A stretch of 64,000 nucleotides of DNA from Halomonas korlensis (GCF_900116705.1 NZ_FPBP01000012.1:1-64000); one strand, 5' to 3'. Counted from the stretch's first letter, positions 45,530 to 55,062 are shown. Translations and numbers: made by a program. Notes: generated from the letters alone by a model not told the origin.

Positions 45530-46570
45530 TCACTGGGTACTGAACTTCCAGGCCAGTGACTCGCCGGCCATCAAGGGGACGATGCGCCTGCCACCGGCAT
45601 AGGGCAACGACGTCGGCAATTGCCAGGCGTCTCGCACCAGGGTGATCGTATCCGCATTGCGCGGCAGGCCGTAGAAATCGGGGCCATGGTGACTGGCAAA
45701 ACCTTCCAGCCGTTCCAGGGCGTCGACCTGCTCGAAGGCCGTCGCGTAAAGCTCGATGGCAGCCGGCGCCGTATAGGCGCCGGCACAGCCGCAGGCGCTT
45801 TCCTTGTCGCCCTGGGCATGAGGCGCACTGTCGGTGCCCAGGAAAAACTTGCCGGAACCGGACGTCGCCGCCTCGAGCAGCGCCTGCCGATGGCGCTCAC
45901 GCTTGAGGATCGGCAAGCAGTAATAATGCGGGCGGATGCCACCGACCAGCATGTGGTTGCGATTGAACAGTAGATGATGCGCGGTGATGGTCGCGGCCAC
46001 GTTGGCAGGTGCCTTGGCGACGAATTCGGCGGCTTGGCGGGTGGTAATATGCTCGAAGACCACCTTCAGGTCGGGGTGACGCTCGAGCAGCGGCACCAGC
46101 ACCGTCTCGATGAACACGGCTTCACGATCGAAGATATCGATGTCGGCATGGGTCACCTCTCCATGCATCAACAGCGGCATGCCAAGCCGCGCCATCGCGG
46201 CGATTGCCCCATCGCAATGGGCAAGGTCGGTCACCCCTGAGGCGGAATTGGTGGTCGCCCCCGCGGGGTAGAGCTTGACGGCATGGATCAGACCGCTGGC
46301 GCTGGCCCGCTCGATCTCGGCCGCTGGCGTATCGTCGGTGAGATAGAGTGTCATCAGCGGCTCGAAGCGACTGCCGTCCGGTAACGCCGCCAGGATTCGC
46401 TCACGGTAGGCAAGCGCCTGCTGGGTCGTGGTGACCGGCGGCGTGAGGTTGGGCATGATGATCGCGCGGCCCATTTGCCGGGCACTGGCGCCCAGCACGG
46501 CGTCGAGCACCTCGCCATCGCGCAGATGCAGATGCCAGTCGTCGGGGCGGGTCAGGGTGATCGAAGTCAC
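45530..46570 (-). CDS. pyrC: Dihydroorotase
   Basis: 346 residues, matching class II PyrC. Metal ligands are in DWHLHLRDG, the carboxylated Lys in [28 protein letters not shown], and the Asp in GTDSAPH. It closes carbamoyl aspartate to dihydroorotate in pyrimidine synthesis. It is monocistronic in this window, with about 140 bp to the divergent membrane-protein gene. Confidence 0.97.
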   Translation of the reverse strand: MTSITLTRPDDWHLHLRDGEVLDAVLGASARQMGRAIIMPNLTPPVTTTQQALAYRERILAALPDGSRFEPLMTLYLTDDTPAAEIERASASGLIHAVKLYPAGATTNSASGVTDLAHCDGAIAAMARLGMPLLMHGEVTHADIDIFDREAVFIETVLVPLLERHPDLKVVFEHITTRQAAEFVAKAPANVAATITAHHLLFNRNHMLVGGIRPHYYCLPILKRERHRQALLEAATSGSGKFFLGTDSAPHAQGDKESACGCAGAYTAPAAIELYATAFEQVDALERLEGFASHHGPDFYGLPRNADTITLVRDAWQLPTSLPYAGGRRIVPLMAGESLAWKFSTQ

Positions 46571-46709
46571 GGCGACTCCTGAAGTCAGTGAGCGAGATGG
46601 CGTCAGTATACCGCAGCAACGCGACGGCGTTGACCTGCCAAGCCCGCCAAGGGCTTCCTCCGTGGCGGTTTTCCCGTATCATGCCGCCAGATCAATCGAG
46701 GGAGACTGC

Positions 46710-47135
46710 ATGCCCAAGGTGCGCCAATATGCTGATCTGGTCGCCACGCTGGCCGGGCTGATGTGGCTGGTGGTCTTCTGGTCCATCAGCATTTCCGCCC
46801 ACCTCGGCAGCATCGAACCCTTCCTGGCCGCCCTGCTGGCGCTGGGGAGCATGATTCTGGTCAGCTTCGTGCATCGCCCCATTCGCGTGCTGCTGCGCCG
46901 CTATCACGTGCGTAAGCGCCGCACCGAAATGTGGATGCATATCCTCGCTCTGCCTCTGACGCTGGCCTTCCTGATCGCCATCGTCATCGAGATCCTCTTC
47001 ACGCCGCTTGATGGCGAGCAGAAGATGCTGCTGTTCAACGCCATGGCGACCGCAGGATGGGGCGTCTTCGTGCTGACCCTGCTGGTCAAGTGGATCATGC
47101 ACCGCCTCAACCGACGCCGAGAAGCCGGCGTCTGA
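46710..47135 (+). CDS. Small membrane protein of unknown function
   Basis: 141 residues with a GAGGGAGA ribosome site. Four hydrophobic segments are predicted (about residues 10-28, 36-54, 76-98 and 107-127). A strongly basic loop lies between spans 2 and 3 (RPIRVLLRRYHVRKRR), and the tail is basic (HRLNRRREAG). The charge pattern puts the loop and tail in the cytoplasm. No family was recognised. Confidence 0.75.
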   Translation: MPKVRQYADLVATLAGLMWLVVFWSISISAHLGSIEPFLAALLALGSMILVSFVHRPIRVLLRRYHVRKRRTEMWMHILALPLTLAFLIAIVIEILFTPLDGEQKMLLFNAMATAGWGVFVLTLLVKWIMHRLNRRREAGV

Positions 47136-47191
47136 AACGCACTCAGCCTGAACCGAGCCCTGCCTGAAACGCTCTCCAGCAGAACCGGCCA

Positions 47192-48433
47192 CTAGAACCG
47201 ATCGGCCCGGAATGGCGTCATATCGACCGCCGTCGACTCACCGTCGATCATCTCGGCCAGCAGGCGTCCCGTCGCCGGACCCAGCGTGAACCCCTGATGC
47301 CCATGGCCAAAGGCGAGCCAGAGCCCTTCGATGCCCGGCGCAGGGCCGATCACCGGTTTCATGTCCGGAAAGCACGGACGCGCGCCCTTCCAGGGCTCGG
47401 GATCAAGGCGCTCCGCCAGCGGAAACAGCTTGCGTGCAACGGCCTCGGCCGCCGAGAGCTGGCCGTAGTGGGCGGGCGCCTCGCGGGGCGCCAGCTCAGC
47501 ACCCGTGGTCAACCGAATCCCGGCATGCATCGGCGCCAGCAAGTAGCCGATCTCGGCATCCATGATCCAATGATTGAGATGCGCACCCTCGCGCGACGCG
47601 TAATGCATGTGATAGCCACGCTTGACGAAAAGCGGCAGCGATAAGCCCTGGCGAGCCAGCCAGTCACCCGACCAGGGTCCCATGGCCATTACCAGATCGC
47701 TGCCTTCGAGCGGGCCGTCATCGGTCGTCACTCGCCAGCCCTGCCCCGAGCGCGCCATGTCACGCACCTCGGCACGCACCAGACGACCACCTTCGGCCTG
47801 AAAGGCTTGCGCATAGGCGTGTACCAGCGCACCGGGATCGCTGACCGTCCAAGAATCGGTCCAATGGATGGCGCCGGCCAGATCTCCCGACAGATGTGGT
47901 TCCTGGGTTTTCAGCTCGGCAGCATTGAGCAATCGATGTCCCACACCGAATCGCTCGGTGACCTCCTCGACATCGCGCAACTTGTTATCGAGCCTCTCGG
48001 CACTGCGATAGAGCTCGAGCCACCCTTGCTTGCTGATCAGCGACTCGGCGCCCGCCGCCTCGATCATCGGACCGTGCGTCTCGAGAGACAGCATGATCAG
48101 GGAGGCGTACTCGGGCACGATCTCCTCGTAGCGGCGCGGTGAAGAATTGAGCCAGTAGCCCAGCAGTGACTGCGCCGACCCCATGACACCGCCGATCCGG
48201 TAACGGATATCCACGGCGCGATTCGGCAGCACTCGTGCCAGGGTGCCCAGATCACGCGGGAACGGATATGGCTTGACCGCCTCGCGCTGGATGATGCCGG
48301 CGTTGCCGAAGGAGGTTTCACGCCCCGGCTCGCGTCGGTCCACCAGGACCACCGAGTGGCCACGACGAGCCAGATGCCAGGCAATCGATACCCCGACCAT
48401 CCCGGCCCCAACAACGATGATTTCGCGAGACAT
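47192..48433 (-). CDS. FAD-dependent D-amino-acid dehydrogenase-like oxidoreductase (DadA family)
   Basis: 413 residues from the ATG preceded by AGGAGAAC; a start nine codons upstream has no such site. The dinucleotide motif IIVVGAGMVGVSIAWHLARR opens the protein. ETSFGNAGIIQREA, GAIHWTDSWTVSDPGALVHA and the C-terminal WLAFGHGHQGFTLGPATGRL are DadA-like. It probably oxidises a D-amino or imino acid and passes electrons to the respiratory chain. Substrate is unknown. Confidence 0.88.
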   Translation of the reverse strand: MSREIIVVGAGMVGVSIAWHLARRGHSVVLVDRREPGRETSFGNAGIIQREAVKPYPFPRDLGTLARVLPNRAVDIRYRIGGVMGSAQSLLGYWLNSSPRRYEEIVPEYASLIMLSLETHGPMIEAAGAESLISKQGWLELYRSAERLDNKLRDVEEVTERFGVGHRLLNAAELKTQEPHLSGDLAGAIHWTDSWTVSDPGALVHAYAQAFQAEGGRLVRAEVRDMARSGQGWRVTTDDGPLEGSDLVMAMGPWSGDWLARQGLSLPLFVKRGYHMHYASREGAHLNHWIMDAEIGYLLAPMHAGIRLTTGAELAPREAPAHYGQLSAAEAVARKLFPLAERLDPEPWKGARPCFPDMKPVIGPAPGIEGLWLAFGHGHQGFTLGPATGRLLAEMIDGESTAVDMTPFRADRF

Positions 48434-48528
48434 GATGTTCTCCTGCATGCCGGTGTTCATCTTCGCCGCTGGATGCCTTTTAAAAAACGGCGGGTGTCCA
48501 TCGGCCTGTCATGAGTCTATGGGTGCCG

Positions 48529-48984
48529 TCAGTCCTGGCTGCCCTGGGCCTGCAGTTTGCCACGAATGAAATCGGCATGCGCCACGTGCAGCAGATCGGC
48601 GAGTCGTCTGATCCGATGCTCTTCCAGATGGTGGTGCTCGCCATCGGCCAGCGCCAGCGACCACATCATCCCGATCAGTTCACAACGCTGCGCGTAGTCG
48701 TAATTGTCCTTGATCAGGCTGACAAACTGGTAATGATCGACGGCATCGTCCACTTCTTCTTGGGCCATCTCCATCAGCTCGACCACCTGGGCATCGGAGA
48801 GCCCGAAATGCGACTGGAGCAGCCGATGCAGGGCATCGAGCTCCGCGTCATCGATATGGTAATCGGCGCGCACCACCTCGCACAGCAGCGCCGCCGTCGC
48901 GAGCTCAAGACTCGGCGCAGTCCCGGACTCACTGCCTGGCTGCGCCAGCGACTGCTGAAAGAAGCGTTGAATTCTATCGATCAT
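48529..48984 (-). CDS. TerB-like (tellurite-resistance-type) protein
   Basis: 151 residues, mostly helical. It has the TerB pattern of conserved acidic residues: ATAALLCEVVRADYHIDDAE near residues 30-49 and MMWSLALADGEHHHLEEHRI near 105-124, two similar helix pairs that bind metal in TerB domains. No ter operon genes are nearby. Many such single TerB domains have no proven role. Confidence 0.82.
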   Translation of the reverse strand: MIDRIQRFFQQSLAQPGSESGTAPSLELATAALLCEVVRADYHIDDAELDALHRLLQSHFGLSDAQVVELMEMAQEEVDDAVDHYQFVSLIKDNYDYAQRCELIGMMWSLALADGEHHHLEEHRIRRLADLLHVAHADFIRGKLQAQGSQD

Positions 48985-49175
48985 GACCCTCTCCCGACAT
49001 GAATGACTCCCGACAATGCACGCCCCTCAGACTCAACACACCCGAGGACGTTCACCCCGGCCCCCGGCTGGGAAACGCAGCGGCCTGGTCGAGGCGCGCC
49101 ATCAGACGCTTGCCAAAAGAGTCATTGGAAGGCGTGGGGCTCATGAGCAGTCTCCTGCGCGTATCGAGCGGGGCT

Positions 49176-49844
49176 TCAGTGGCGATGCGGTGCTTCGGCG
49201 GTAGGTAGCCGTGCCAGAAAGGCCTGGAAGTCCGCATCGTCCTGAATACGCCGATAGAGTCGAACCAGGGCGGGGACGGCGTCGTGCGCATCGTCGATGC
49301 GCAGATCGAGCGGGATGCCACCCTTCGCGCGTACCTTGAGCGCCGACGAGCGTACGCCGCGATAGTCGCCTCCGGCGAGCTCGCCGGCCGCCAGGGCGGC
49401 CAGCAACCGCTCGGGCAATGTCTCGCCTCTTGCGTTGCCCTCGCGAAACGCCGCCACCATCGCCGGCACTACCCGCGCATTGCCGAGCATGTTGCCGGCG
49501 ACCACCAAGCCAGGCTCGAGGTGCATCGCCATCGCCGGCTCGTTGCTGTCGCCGGTCCAGCCACTGCTCTCGCCCGCCACGTTCATCAACGCCAATTGAC
49601 GAAACGCCTGGCCGCGGTCATCGCTTCGCAATTGCTCGATGACGGCCTCGATCGACCAACCCTGGGCCAGCAAGTCGAGCCCGCGTTCGGCGGCCAGTAC
49701 ATTAGTGCTGTAGCCCTGCGTGATGCATGCCCCCACACCGGGCAACAAGTGCGGGACGAACCCCCCGAGTGCCGGCCCTCCCGTCGCGCAGGCAACACCG
49801 AGCGCCTGGGTAGCGTGATCGATGGCGATCAGGCTGAACGTCAT
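49176..49844 (-). CDS. DUF1028 family protein (Ntn-hydrolase-like)
   Basis: 222 residues from the ATG of MTFSLIAIDHATQALGVACA, preceded by GGAG. The start MTFS, where the Thr may be the N-terminal nucleophile after Met removal, followed by GVGACITQGYSTN, and GNMLGNARVVPAMVAAF, defines DUF1028. The family often lies next to peptide ABC transporters and peptidases, as here: decayed ABC genes are immediately upstream. A possible amidase or peptidase role is inference. Confidence 0.85.
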   Translation of the reverse strand: MTFSLIAIDHATQALGVACATGGPALGGFVPHLLPGVGACITQGYSTNVLAAERGLDLLAQGWSIEAVIEQLRSDDRGQAFRQLALMNVAGESSGWTGDSNEPAMAMHLEPGLVVAGNMLGNARVVPAMVAAFREGNARGETLPERLLAALAAGELAGGDYRGVRSSALKVRAKGGIPLDLRIDDAHDAVPALVRLYRRIQDDADFQAFLARLPTAEAPHRH

Positions 49845-50038
49845 GGCGAGCTCCAGAACAGCGCCGAGGGCAACTTGCAGGGTCACCGAGGCTGTGCCAT
49901 AGGTATAGAGGCAAATTTGTCATGATAAATAAAGCGATATGTTCAGCCTAGCCGCTCGCGCTGACAAAGAACACCGCCGCTCACAAGAACCCCTCGTCTG
50001 CCTTGCCGATCGACAACAAGGACATCAGGAGAGACAAG

Positions 50039-50630
50039 ATGACCTTCGCATCATGATGAACCTCTACGACGGCCTGGTGCGCTACGCCGACGGCACCATG
50101 AATGTCGAGCCTCCGCTGGCCCGCGAGTGGTCCATCAGCGAAGACGGCACCCTCTATCTATACCTTCACCCTGCGTGACGACGTGGTCTTCCACGATAGC
50201 AGCGACTTCAATGCCGAGGCGGTGGTGTTCAACTTCGAGCGCATGCTCGATGAGGACCATCCTTATCACGATACCGGCCCCTTCCCGCTCGCCTTCTTCT
50301 TCGATGCGATCGCGGAGGTCGAGGCGACCGGCGAACATGAAGTCACCTTCACCCTCGATAAACCCTATGCGCCCTTCCTCTCCAACCTCACCTATCCCAC
50401 CGGCCTGATCGTCTCGCCCGCGGCGGTCGAGGAGCACGGCGAGAATTTCGGGCGCAACCCGTCCGGCACCGGCCCGTTTCGGTTCGAGGAGTGGGAGAGC
50501 AACAGCCGAGTCGTCGCCAGCCGCAACGAGAATTACTGGGATGGCCCGCCGTCGCTCGAGGCCGTGGTCTTCCGGCCGATCACCGATGCCAATACCCGCG
50601 TGGCCGAGATGATGATGGTCGAGGTTCCGC
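50039..50630 (+). pseudogene. Peptide-binding protein (ABC family 5) remnant
   Basis: A good ribosome site (AGGAGAG) precedes ATG at 50039, but after MTFAS a stop follows; the signal peptide region is gone. Readable family sequence begins MMNLYDGLVRYADGTMNVEP at 50053. A tandem duplication CTATCTAT (50154-50161) shifts frame by one; removing one copy restores GTLYTFTLRDDVVFHD. Sequence then runs through PSGTGPFRFEEWESNSRVVA to about ITDANTRVAEMM (50620), where it joins an ATPase fragment. More than half of the gene is missing. Confidence 0.85.
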
Positions 50631-50959
50631 CGGTGCCGGAAGGCTGCGCCTTCGCCGATCACTGCGAGCTTGTCGAGCCGGCCTGTCGGCGCGGCGACAT
50701 CGAGCTCATCGCCACCGACGCCGGCCGCCGGGTGCGGTATATCAAGCCGCTCGGCATCACCGATCCCGCGACGCAGGGAGCGGTGGTCGAGACCATCAGC
50801 GATCGCATCGCCGTCATGTACTTCGATCGTGTCATCGAGCAGTCCCCGTCCCGCCAGCTGTTCCACTTGCCAGCCCACCCCTACACCCGGCTGCTGCTCG
50901 GCAGCGCGCCGATTCCCGGCGGCCCGCCGATCCAGGCGGTGGCGGAAGGCCGCGAATGA
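50624..50959 (+). pseudogene. Fused C-terminal remnants of two oligopeptide ABC ATPases
   Basis: In the same frame as the binding-protein remnant lies PVPEGCAFADHCELVEPACR then RRVRYIKPLG, the C-terminal oligopeptide-transporter (Cys-rich) tail of a DppD-type ATPase. It is followed by VVETISDRIAVMYFDRVIEQ and PAHPYTRLLLGSAPIPGG, the end of a second ATPase. Walker motifs of both are absent. The order (binding protein, first ATPase, second ATPase) is that of a normal operon from which two blocks were deleted. Confidence 0.85.
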
Positions 50960-51842
50960 ACCGACCCACGCGTCAGCCCCAGCGTCGCAAGCGTACCGAA
51001 GTGATCGGCGAGGCCATCAAGGAGTACATCGCCGTGCATGGCCTCGGGCCGGGCGACCGGCTGCCCCAGGAGTCACATCTGGTCGAGGCGCTGGGCGCCG
51101 CCAAGGGCACGATCCGCGAGGCGTTGCGCGGCCTGGAATCCGAGGGGCTGCTGCAGACGCGCACCGGCCCGGGCGGCGGCGCCTTCATCGCCGAGGCAAG
51201 CGACAACCGCGCCATGGAGCTGCTCGGCAATTACTTCTTCTTTCGCCCACCGACGATCCACGACATCTACGAGGTCAGAAAGCAGCTGGAGCCAACACTG
51301 GTGGCAAGCCTCGGCGGCGTTCTCGACGACGACGCGTTCGCGCGCCTCGAGGCGGTCATGGCCTTCTACGACCACCCGCCCGCCTCGCTGTAAGAAGAGC
51401 GCCTGCAGCGCATCAAGGAGCTGGAGTTTCACCTGCTGCTCGTTGACTACTGTCCCAATCCGCTGCTTGCCCTAATGTGCCGCTTCCCGATTGCTTCCCG
51501 ATTCGCCTGCTGATGAGCCTGACCACCTGCCAGCGCATCTACCAGCAACCCTACCCCGAGCTACGCCGCCGCGGACACGATTACCAGCGCCAGCTGCTTG
51601 GCGCCCTGCGCCAGGGAAACATCGACGAGGCACGGACCATCATGGCCGACCACATGCTCACGGCCCAGGCGTTGATGGAGTCACGCGAAGCGATGCTCGA
51701 CAAGGCATTCTTCAAGGCCGACGAGGCATCAACGCAAGGCCCCAGCCGCGAATACCTGGCGCTGCGCAACTTGTCATATCGTCCCGACTTGTCATATCGC
51801 TCCGGCGAGGCAGAACATGACCCCGACGCGTCGCGGGACTGA
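50956..51842 (+). pseudogene. GntR/FCD regulator, disrupted by stop and 11-bp duplication
   Basis: It begins MNRPTRQPQRRKRTEVIGEA; the winged helix is intact (GDRLPQESHLVEALGAAKGT, IREALRGLESEGL), with the FCD start TIHDIYEVRKQLEPTL. A TAA stop at 51391 follows PPASL, yet similarity continues in frame as EERLQRIKELEFHLLLVDYC. At 51482-51503 the 11 bp GCTTCCCGATT is duplicated in tandem, shifting the frame by two; removing one copy gives CRFPIRLLMSLTTCQRIY, and the C-terminus follows to 51842. Confidence 0.85.
51769..51804. repeat. 18-bp tandem repeat in the GntR pseudogene
   Basis: ACTTGTCATATCGTCCCG (51769) and ACTTGTCATATCGCTCCG (51787) are adjacent, differing at two positions. They encode two copies of LSYR(P/S) in the remnant tail. 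Confidence 0.85.
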
Positions 51843-51870
51843 CGACTCGGCGGATCACCGGGTGAGCGCA

Positions 51871-52902
51871 TCATCGGTCGGAGGTGGCCAGCCACACCTC
51901 CACCAGCCGGGACAGCGCCATCAAGGAATCGATGTGCACGCGCTCCCAGCCATGGGAGGCATCGGCGCCGAAGCAGGCCAGCGCATTACGCAGATCCATG
52001 CCAGCTTGGGATGCCGAATCACCATCACAGAAGTAGTACGGAAAGCAGTCACGGCGGTGGGCGATACCGTGCTGCTCGCAGAGTCGCAGCAGCGCCTGGG
52101 TGGCCCGCGGATGCAGCGGTCCCAATGAGTCCATCATGGCGATAGTGACGCCATCGTGGCAGAGGTTCTGGCCTTCGCCCTGGGCGGCGATATCCAGATT
52201 CAGCACCTCCTCGATACCCTCGAGCATCGGACGGCTCATGCCGATGCCCAGCTCCTCGGCACAGGAGAAGACCAACCGCGTGCCTTTTACGCTCGCCCCG
52301 GCCCGCAGCGCCGCCAGCACGCAGGCAATCGCCGCCTTGTTGTCGAGATGACGGGCATTGATGAAGCCGGTATCGGTGAGGCGCGTCTGGCTCTCGATGC
52401 TGACCAGACTGCCTACCTCGATGCCCTGACGGGCAAGCCCCGCTGGCGTGGTATCGACCAGATCGAGACGCAGCTCGAGGTGATCCCATGCCGAGGGCTG
52501 CGCGTCCACCGCCTCGTTGTAGACATGCCCAGAGGCCTTCAGTGGCAACAGCGTGCCCAGCGCCGCGACACCCTGGTCATCGCCGTGCACCCGTACCCTG
52601 GCGCCATCGGCGAAACGGGCATTCCAGTGGCCGATCGGGCGCACCGCCAGGCGCCCGCTAGCCTTGAGCTGCACCACCATCGCCCCCAGCGTGTCCAGGT
52701 GTGTAGTGATCGCCCGACGCGGCGAATCGCCGGGCCATTGCGCGAGCAGATCACCTCGCACCGTGTGCGTCACCGCCAGCCCGGCGGCCTCGAGCCGTGG
52801 GGTTAGCCAGGCCACCATCGCCTCGCCGTGCAGCGAAGGCGAAGGGATCTCCAGCATCTGGGTCAGACAGTCGAGAAGATAGTCGGGATCGAGAGTGGAC
52901 AT
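51871..52902 (-). CDS. M42-family (glutamyl aminopeptidase-like) peptidase
   Basis: 343 residues from the ATG preceded by GGGGAGGAGATTTT; a longer start overlaps the M20 gene. Metal and catalytic motifs are present: ITTHLDTLGAMV (His-Asp), RHLDNKAAIACVLAAL, CAEELGIGM (catalytic Glu-Glu) and ADASHGWERVHIDSL. It resembles the M42 peptidase found in NAGGN osmolyte operons, but asnO-like partners are absent here, so a dipeptide-hydrolysing role with the adjacent importer is favoured (inference). Confidence 0.9.
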   Translation of the reverse strand: MSTLDPDYLLDCLTQMLEIPSPSLHGEAMVAWLTPRLEAAGLAVTHTVRGDLLAQWPGDSPRRAITTHLDTLGAMVVQLKASGRLAVRPIGHWNARFADGARVRVHGDDQGVAALGTLLPLKASGHVYNEAVDAQPSAWDHLELRLDLVDTTPAGLARQGIEVGSLVSIESQTRLTDTGFINARHLDNKAAIACVLAALRAGASVKGTRLVFSCAEELGIGMSRPMLEGIEEVLNLDIAAQGEGQNLCHDGVTIAMMDSLGPLHPRATQALLRLCEQHGIAHRRDCFPYYFCDGDSASQAGMDLRNALACFGADASHGWERVHIDSLMALSRLVEVWLATSDR

Positions 52903-52921
52903 AAAATCTCCTCCCCGCCGC

Positions 52922-54187
52922 TCATGGTGCAACGACTTGTTGCTGCCAGCGACAGAGAAACAGCGCATAGGCCTTGAGCGTGTGACGGATCGATTCGATA
53001 TTCACACGCTCATCGACGCCATGGATGCGCTCGGCCACCGGGCCGTAGCAGGTCCCGGCGACACCCGCCGCGACATGAAAGGCACGCAGGTCGGTGGTGC
53101 AGGTGGAGAGGTAGTGCTCGGCGTCGCGCCCGGTAAGTGCGCGGTGACAGGCCTCCAGCAGGCAGACACCGGGGCTCTCAAGATCGACGAGATGGCCCTC
53201 CGAGCGGAAGCCATGAAAGTCCACCCGCGGCGGCTCGCCAGGAAGTTCGAGCTCCACATGAGCGTCCTGCACCGCAACGACCAGGCGCTGCATCACGCTC
53301 GCCGGCGAGGCCTCCGGGGCGAAGCCGATACGCCCCTCGATCACCGCATGGGCGGGCACGCTGGAAGCCCAGTTGCCCCCCTCGAAGCGACCAATATTGA
53401 GATTGAAGGGATGCGCCATAACGTCATAGGGCGGCAGGCGTTCGGCATTGAGCTCCGCTTCCAGTTTCTTGAGCGCGGGGAACAAGCGTTGCATGGTCTC
53501 GATGGCGTCGCTGCCGGCGGAGGTATCCAGCACGTGGGCCGGCACGCCGTCGACGCGGACGCGAAAGCGCACTACCCCAGCCTGCCCCGAGTAGATGCGC
53601 GCGCCAAACGGCTCGGGAATCAACACGAAATCGCCACCATGGCCACGATGTATGCACGCCAGGGCGCCGTTACCGCTGCACTCCTCCTCGATCACCGTCT
53701 GCAGGGTAAGGGGCAGGCGGATCTCGACGCCGGCCTGGCGTACCGCATGGACTGCCATCACCATCGCCGCAATCCCGGCTTTCATGTCGCCGGCGCCGCG
53801 GCCGTAAAGCCAGCCCTCCTGTTGCCACGGCTCCCAGGGTGGCCGAGTCCAGGTATCGGTGGGCTCCGCCGGTACCACGTCGAGATGGCCATTGAACACC
53901 AGGTGAGGCCCGCTGGCCTCGGGATTCAGCGCTGCCACCAGGTTATAGCGGTTCCCCAGGGGCCAATCCACCGGGGCATGATGCGGATTCTGCGCCAGCG
54001 AAGGATCATCGAGGGGGATGCGCTCCACTGGCAGCCCCAGGCGCTCGAACCACCCTTCCATCACCTCCAGCGCCCCCCTCTCATGGCCAAGCACGCTGTA
54101 CTCGCGCACCAGATCGCTCGTCATCTCCAGTGTCTGGTCGAGAACCTCGTCGCACTGCGCCAGCACCCGGCGTTCTCTATCCTGCAT
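52922..54187 (-). CDS. M20-family peptidase / ArgE-DapE-type deacylase
   Basis: 421 residues. The di-zinc site is visible: NGHLDVVPAEP, RGAGDMKAGIAAMVMA and VIEEECSGNGAL, with the dimerisation lid between. The final region ESIRHTLKAYALFL is normal. It probably hydrolyses an N-acylated amino acid or a dipeptide. GAGGAG precedes the ATG. It is the middle gene of GntR-M20-M42, 15 bp after the GntR stop. Confidence 0.92.
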   Translation of the reverse strand: MQDRERRVLAQCDEVLDQTLEMTSDLVREYSVLGHERGALEVMEGWFERLGLPVERIPLDDPSLAQNPHHAPVDWPLGNRYNLVAALNPEASGPHLVFNGHLDVVPAEPTDTWTRPPWEPWQQEGWLYGRGAGDMKAGIAAMVMAVHAVRQAGVEIRLPLTLQTVIEEECSGNGALACIHRGHGGDFVLIPEPFGARIYSGQAGVVRFRVRVDGVPAHVLDTSAGSDAIETMQRLFPALKKLEAELNAERLPPYDVMAHPFNLNIGRFEGGNWASSVPAHAVIEGRIGFAPEASPASVMQRLVVAVQDAHVELELPGEPPRVDFHGFRSEGHLVDLESPGVCLLEACHRALTGRDAEHYLSTCTTDLRAFHVAAGVAGTCYGPVAERIHGVDERVNIESIRHTLKAYALFLCRWQQQVVAP

Positions 54188-54202
54188 TATCGTCGACTCC
54201 TC

Positions 54203-54889
54203 TCAGGTTCGAGATTCCGCCACGGCCTTGATCACATAGTCGCGCGCCACCCCGATATGGTAATCGACGGCCTCTCGGCATCGCCCCGTATCGCCGCTTT
54301 TCAGCGCGTCGAGCAGCAGGTGATGGCACTCGGCGATGCTGTCGGGGTCCTCGTGGGTCTTGGTGATCAGGGTGATGCAGAGGCGCAGTTCATGCGAAAG
54401 CGCATCGAAAGACGTGAGCAGGCGACGATTGCCGGTCCAGGCGATCATCAGGCGATGAAAGGCCAGGTCCTCCTCGATGCGCTGCGTCTCGTCGCCATGG
54501 CTCGCCGCCTCGCATAGCCTCTCGACCTGGGATCGTAGCGAGACCTCGATCTCATCGGTGAAAGAAACGGTCAGACGCTCCGTGGCATGTCGCTCCAGGC
54601 ACAACCGCAGGTCATAGATATCGTTCAGTTCACTCGCATCAAGGGCGCGCACGAACACGCCCTTGCGCGGCTTCGACACCAGCAGACCGCGGCTTTCCAG
54701 CAACCGTGCCGCCTCGCGGACCGGGGCGCGGCTGACCCCCAGATCTCTAGCGAGCTGTACCTCGGAGAGTCGTTCTCCTGGGGCGAAACGCTGCCCGATG
54801 ATCGCCTGCGTCAGATAGTCGGCGACCTGCTCGACGAGGTTGGTCGGCTGAATGAAGGCGCCGCTATTGGTCGCGGTCGTTCGTGGCAT
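54203..54889 (-). CDS. GntR-family regulator (FCD subgroup) of the peptide locus
   Basis: 228 residues. The winged helix contains AQLARDLGVSRAPVREAARL-like sequence (LSEVQLARDLGVSRAPVRE), and the FCD domain starts at DLRLCLERHATERLT, with the metal-site DLAFHRLMIAWTGNRR and ECHHLLLDAL. The gene heads the peptidase operon and is divergent from the binding-protein gene; a TGTCGACA-type dyad lies in the shared 173-bp promoter region, a likely self-operator. Confidence 0.93.
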   Translation of the reverse strand: MPRTTATNSGAFIQPTNLVEQVADYLTQAIIGQRFAPGERLSEVQLARDLGVSRAPVREAARLLESRGLLVSKPRKGVFVRALDASELNDIYDLRLCLERHATERLTVSFTDEIEVSLRSQVERLCEAASHGDETQRIEEDLAFHRLMIAWTGNRRLLTSFDALSHELRLCITLITKTHEDPDSIAECHHLLLDALKSGDTGRCREAVDYHIGVARDYVIKAVAESRT

Positions 54890-54964
54890 TGCGGCGCGTT
54901 CCTTCTATGTAACGAGGGGTTATGGGGCATGTTGTCATGGAGTCAGTATGGCGGATAGCCACAA

Positions 54965-54982
54965 CTTGTCGACTGTCGACAG
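54965..54982. promoter_or_regulatory. Candidate GntR/FCD operator in divergent promoter
   Basis: CTTGTCGACTGTCGACAG contains the perfect 10-bp palindrome CTGTCGACAG (54973-54982), overlapping a second TTGTCGAC half (54966-54973). FCD-type GntR proteins commonly bind TTGT-N2-ACAA-like dyads, so this fits the adjacent regulator. Confidence 0.6.
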
Positions 54983-55062
54983 CCTGGGTTGCGCCTGCTA
55001 GCTTCAAACAAGGTGAGCTATAACTTCCAGTGTGATTACAACAAACAATCGAGGAATGCTTC

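Noticed and set aside
48985..49175. Possible small gene between the TerB-like and DUF1028 genes
   Set aside because: Short frames exist on both strands, but none has a ribosome site or family sequence; nothing was found in this stretch.
51871..52902. Assignment of the M42 peptidase to an NAGGN osmolyte operon
   Set aside because: The amidotransferase and ligase partners of that system are absent, and the gene sits with peptide uptake genes.
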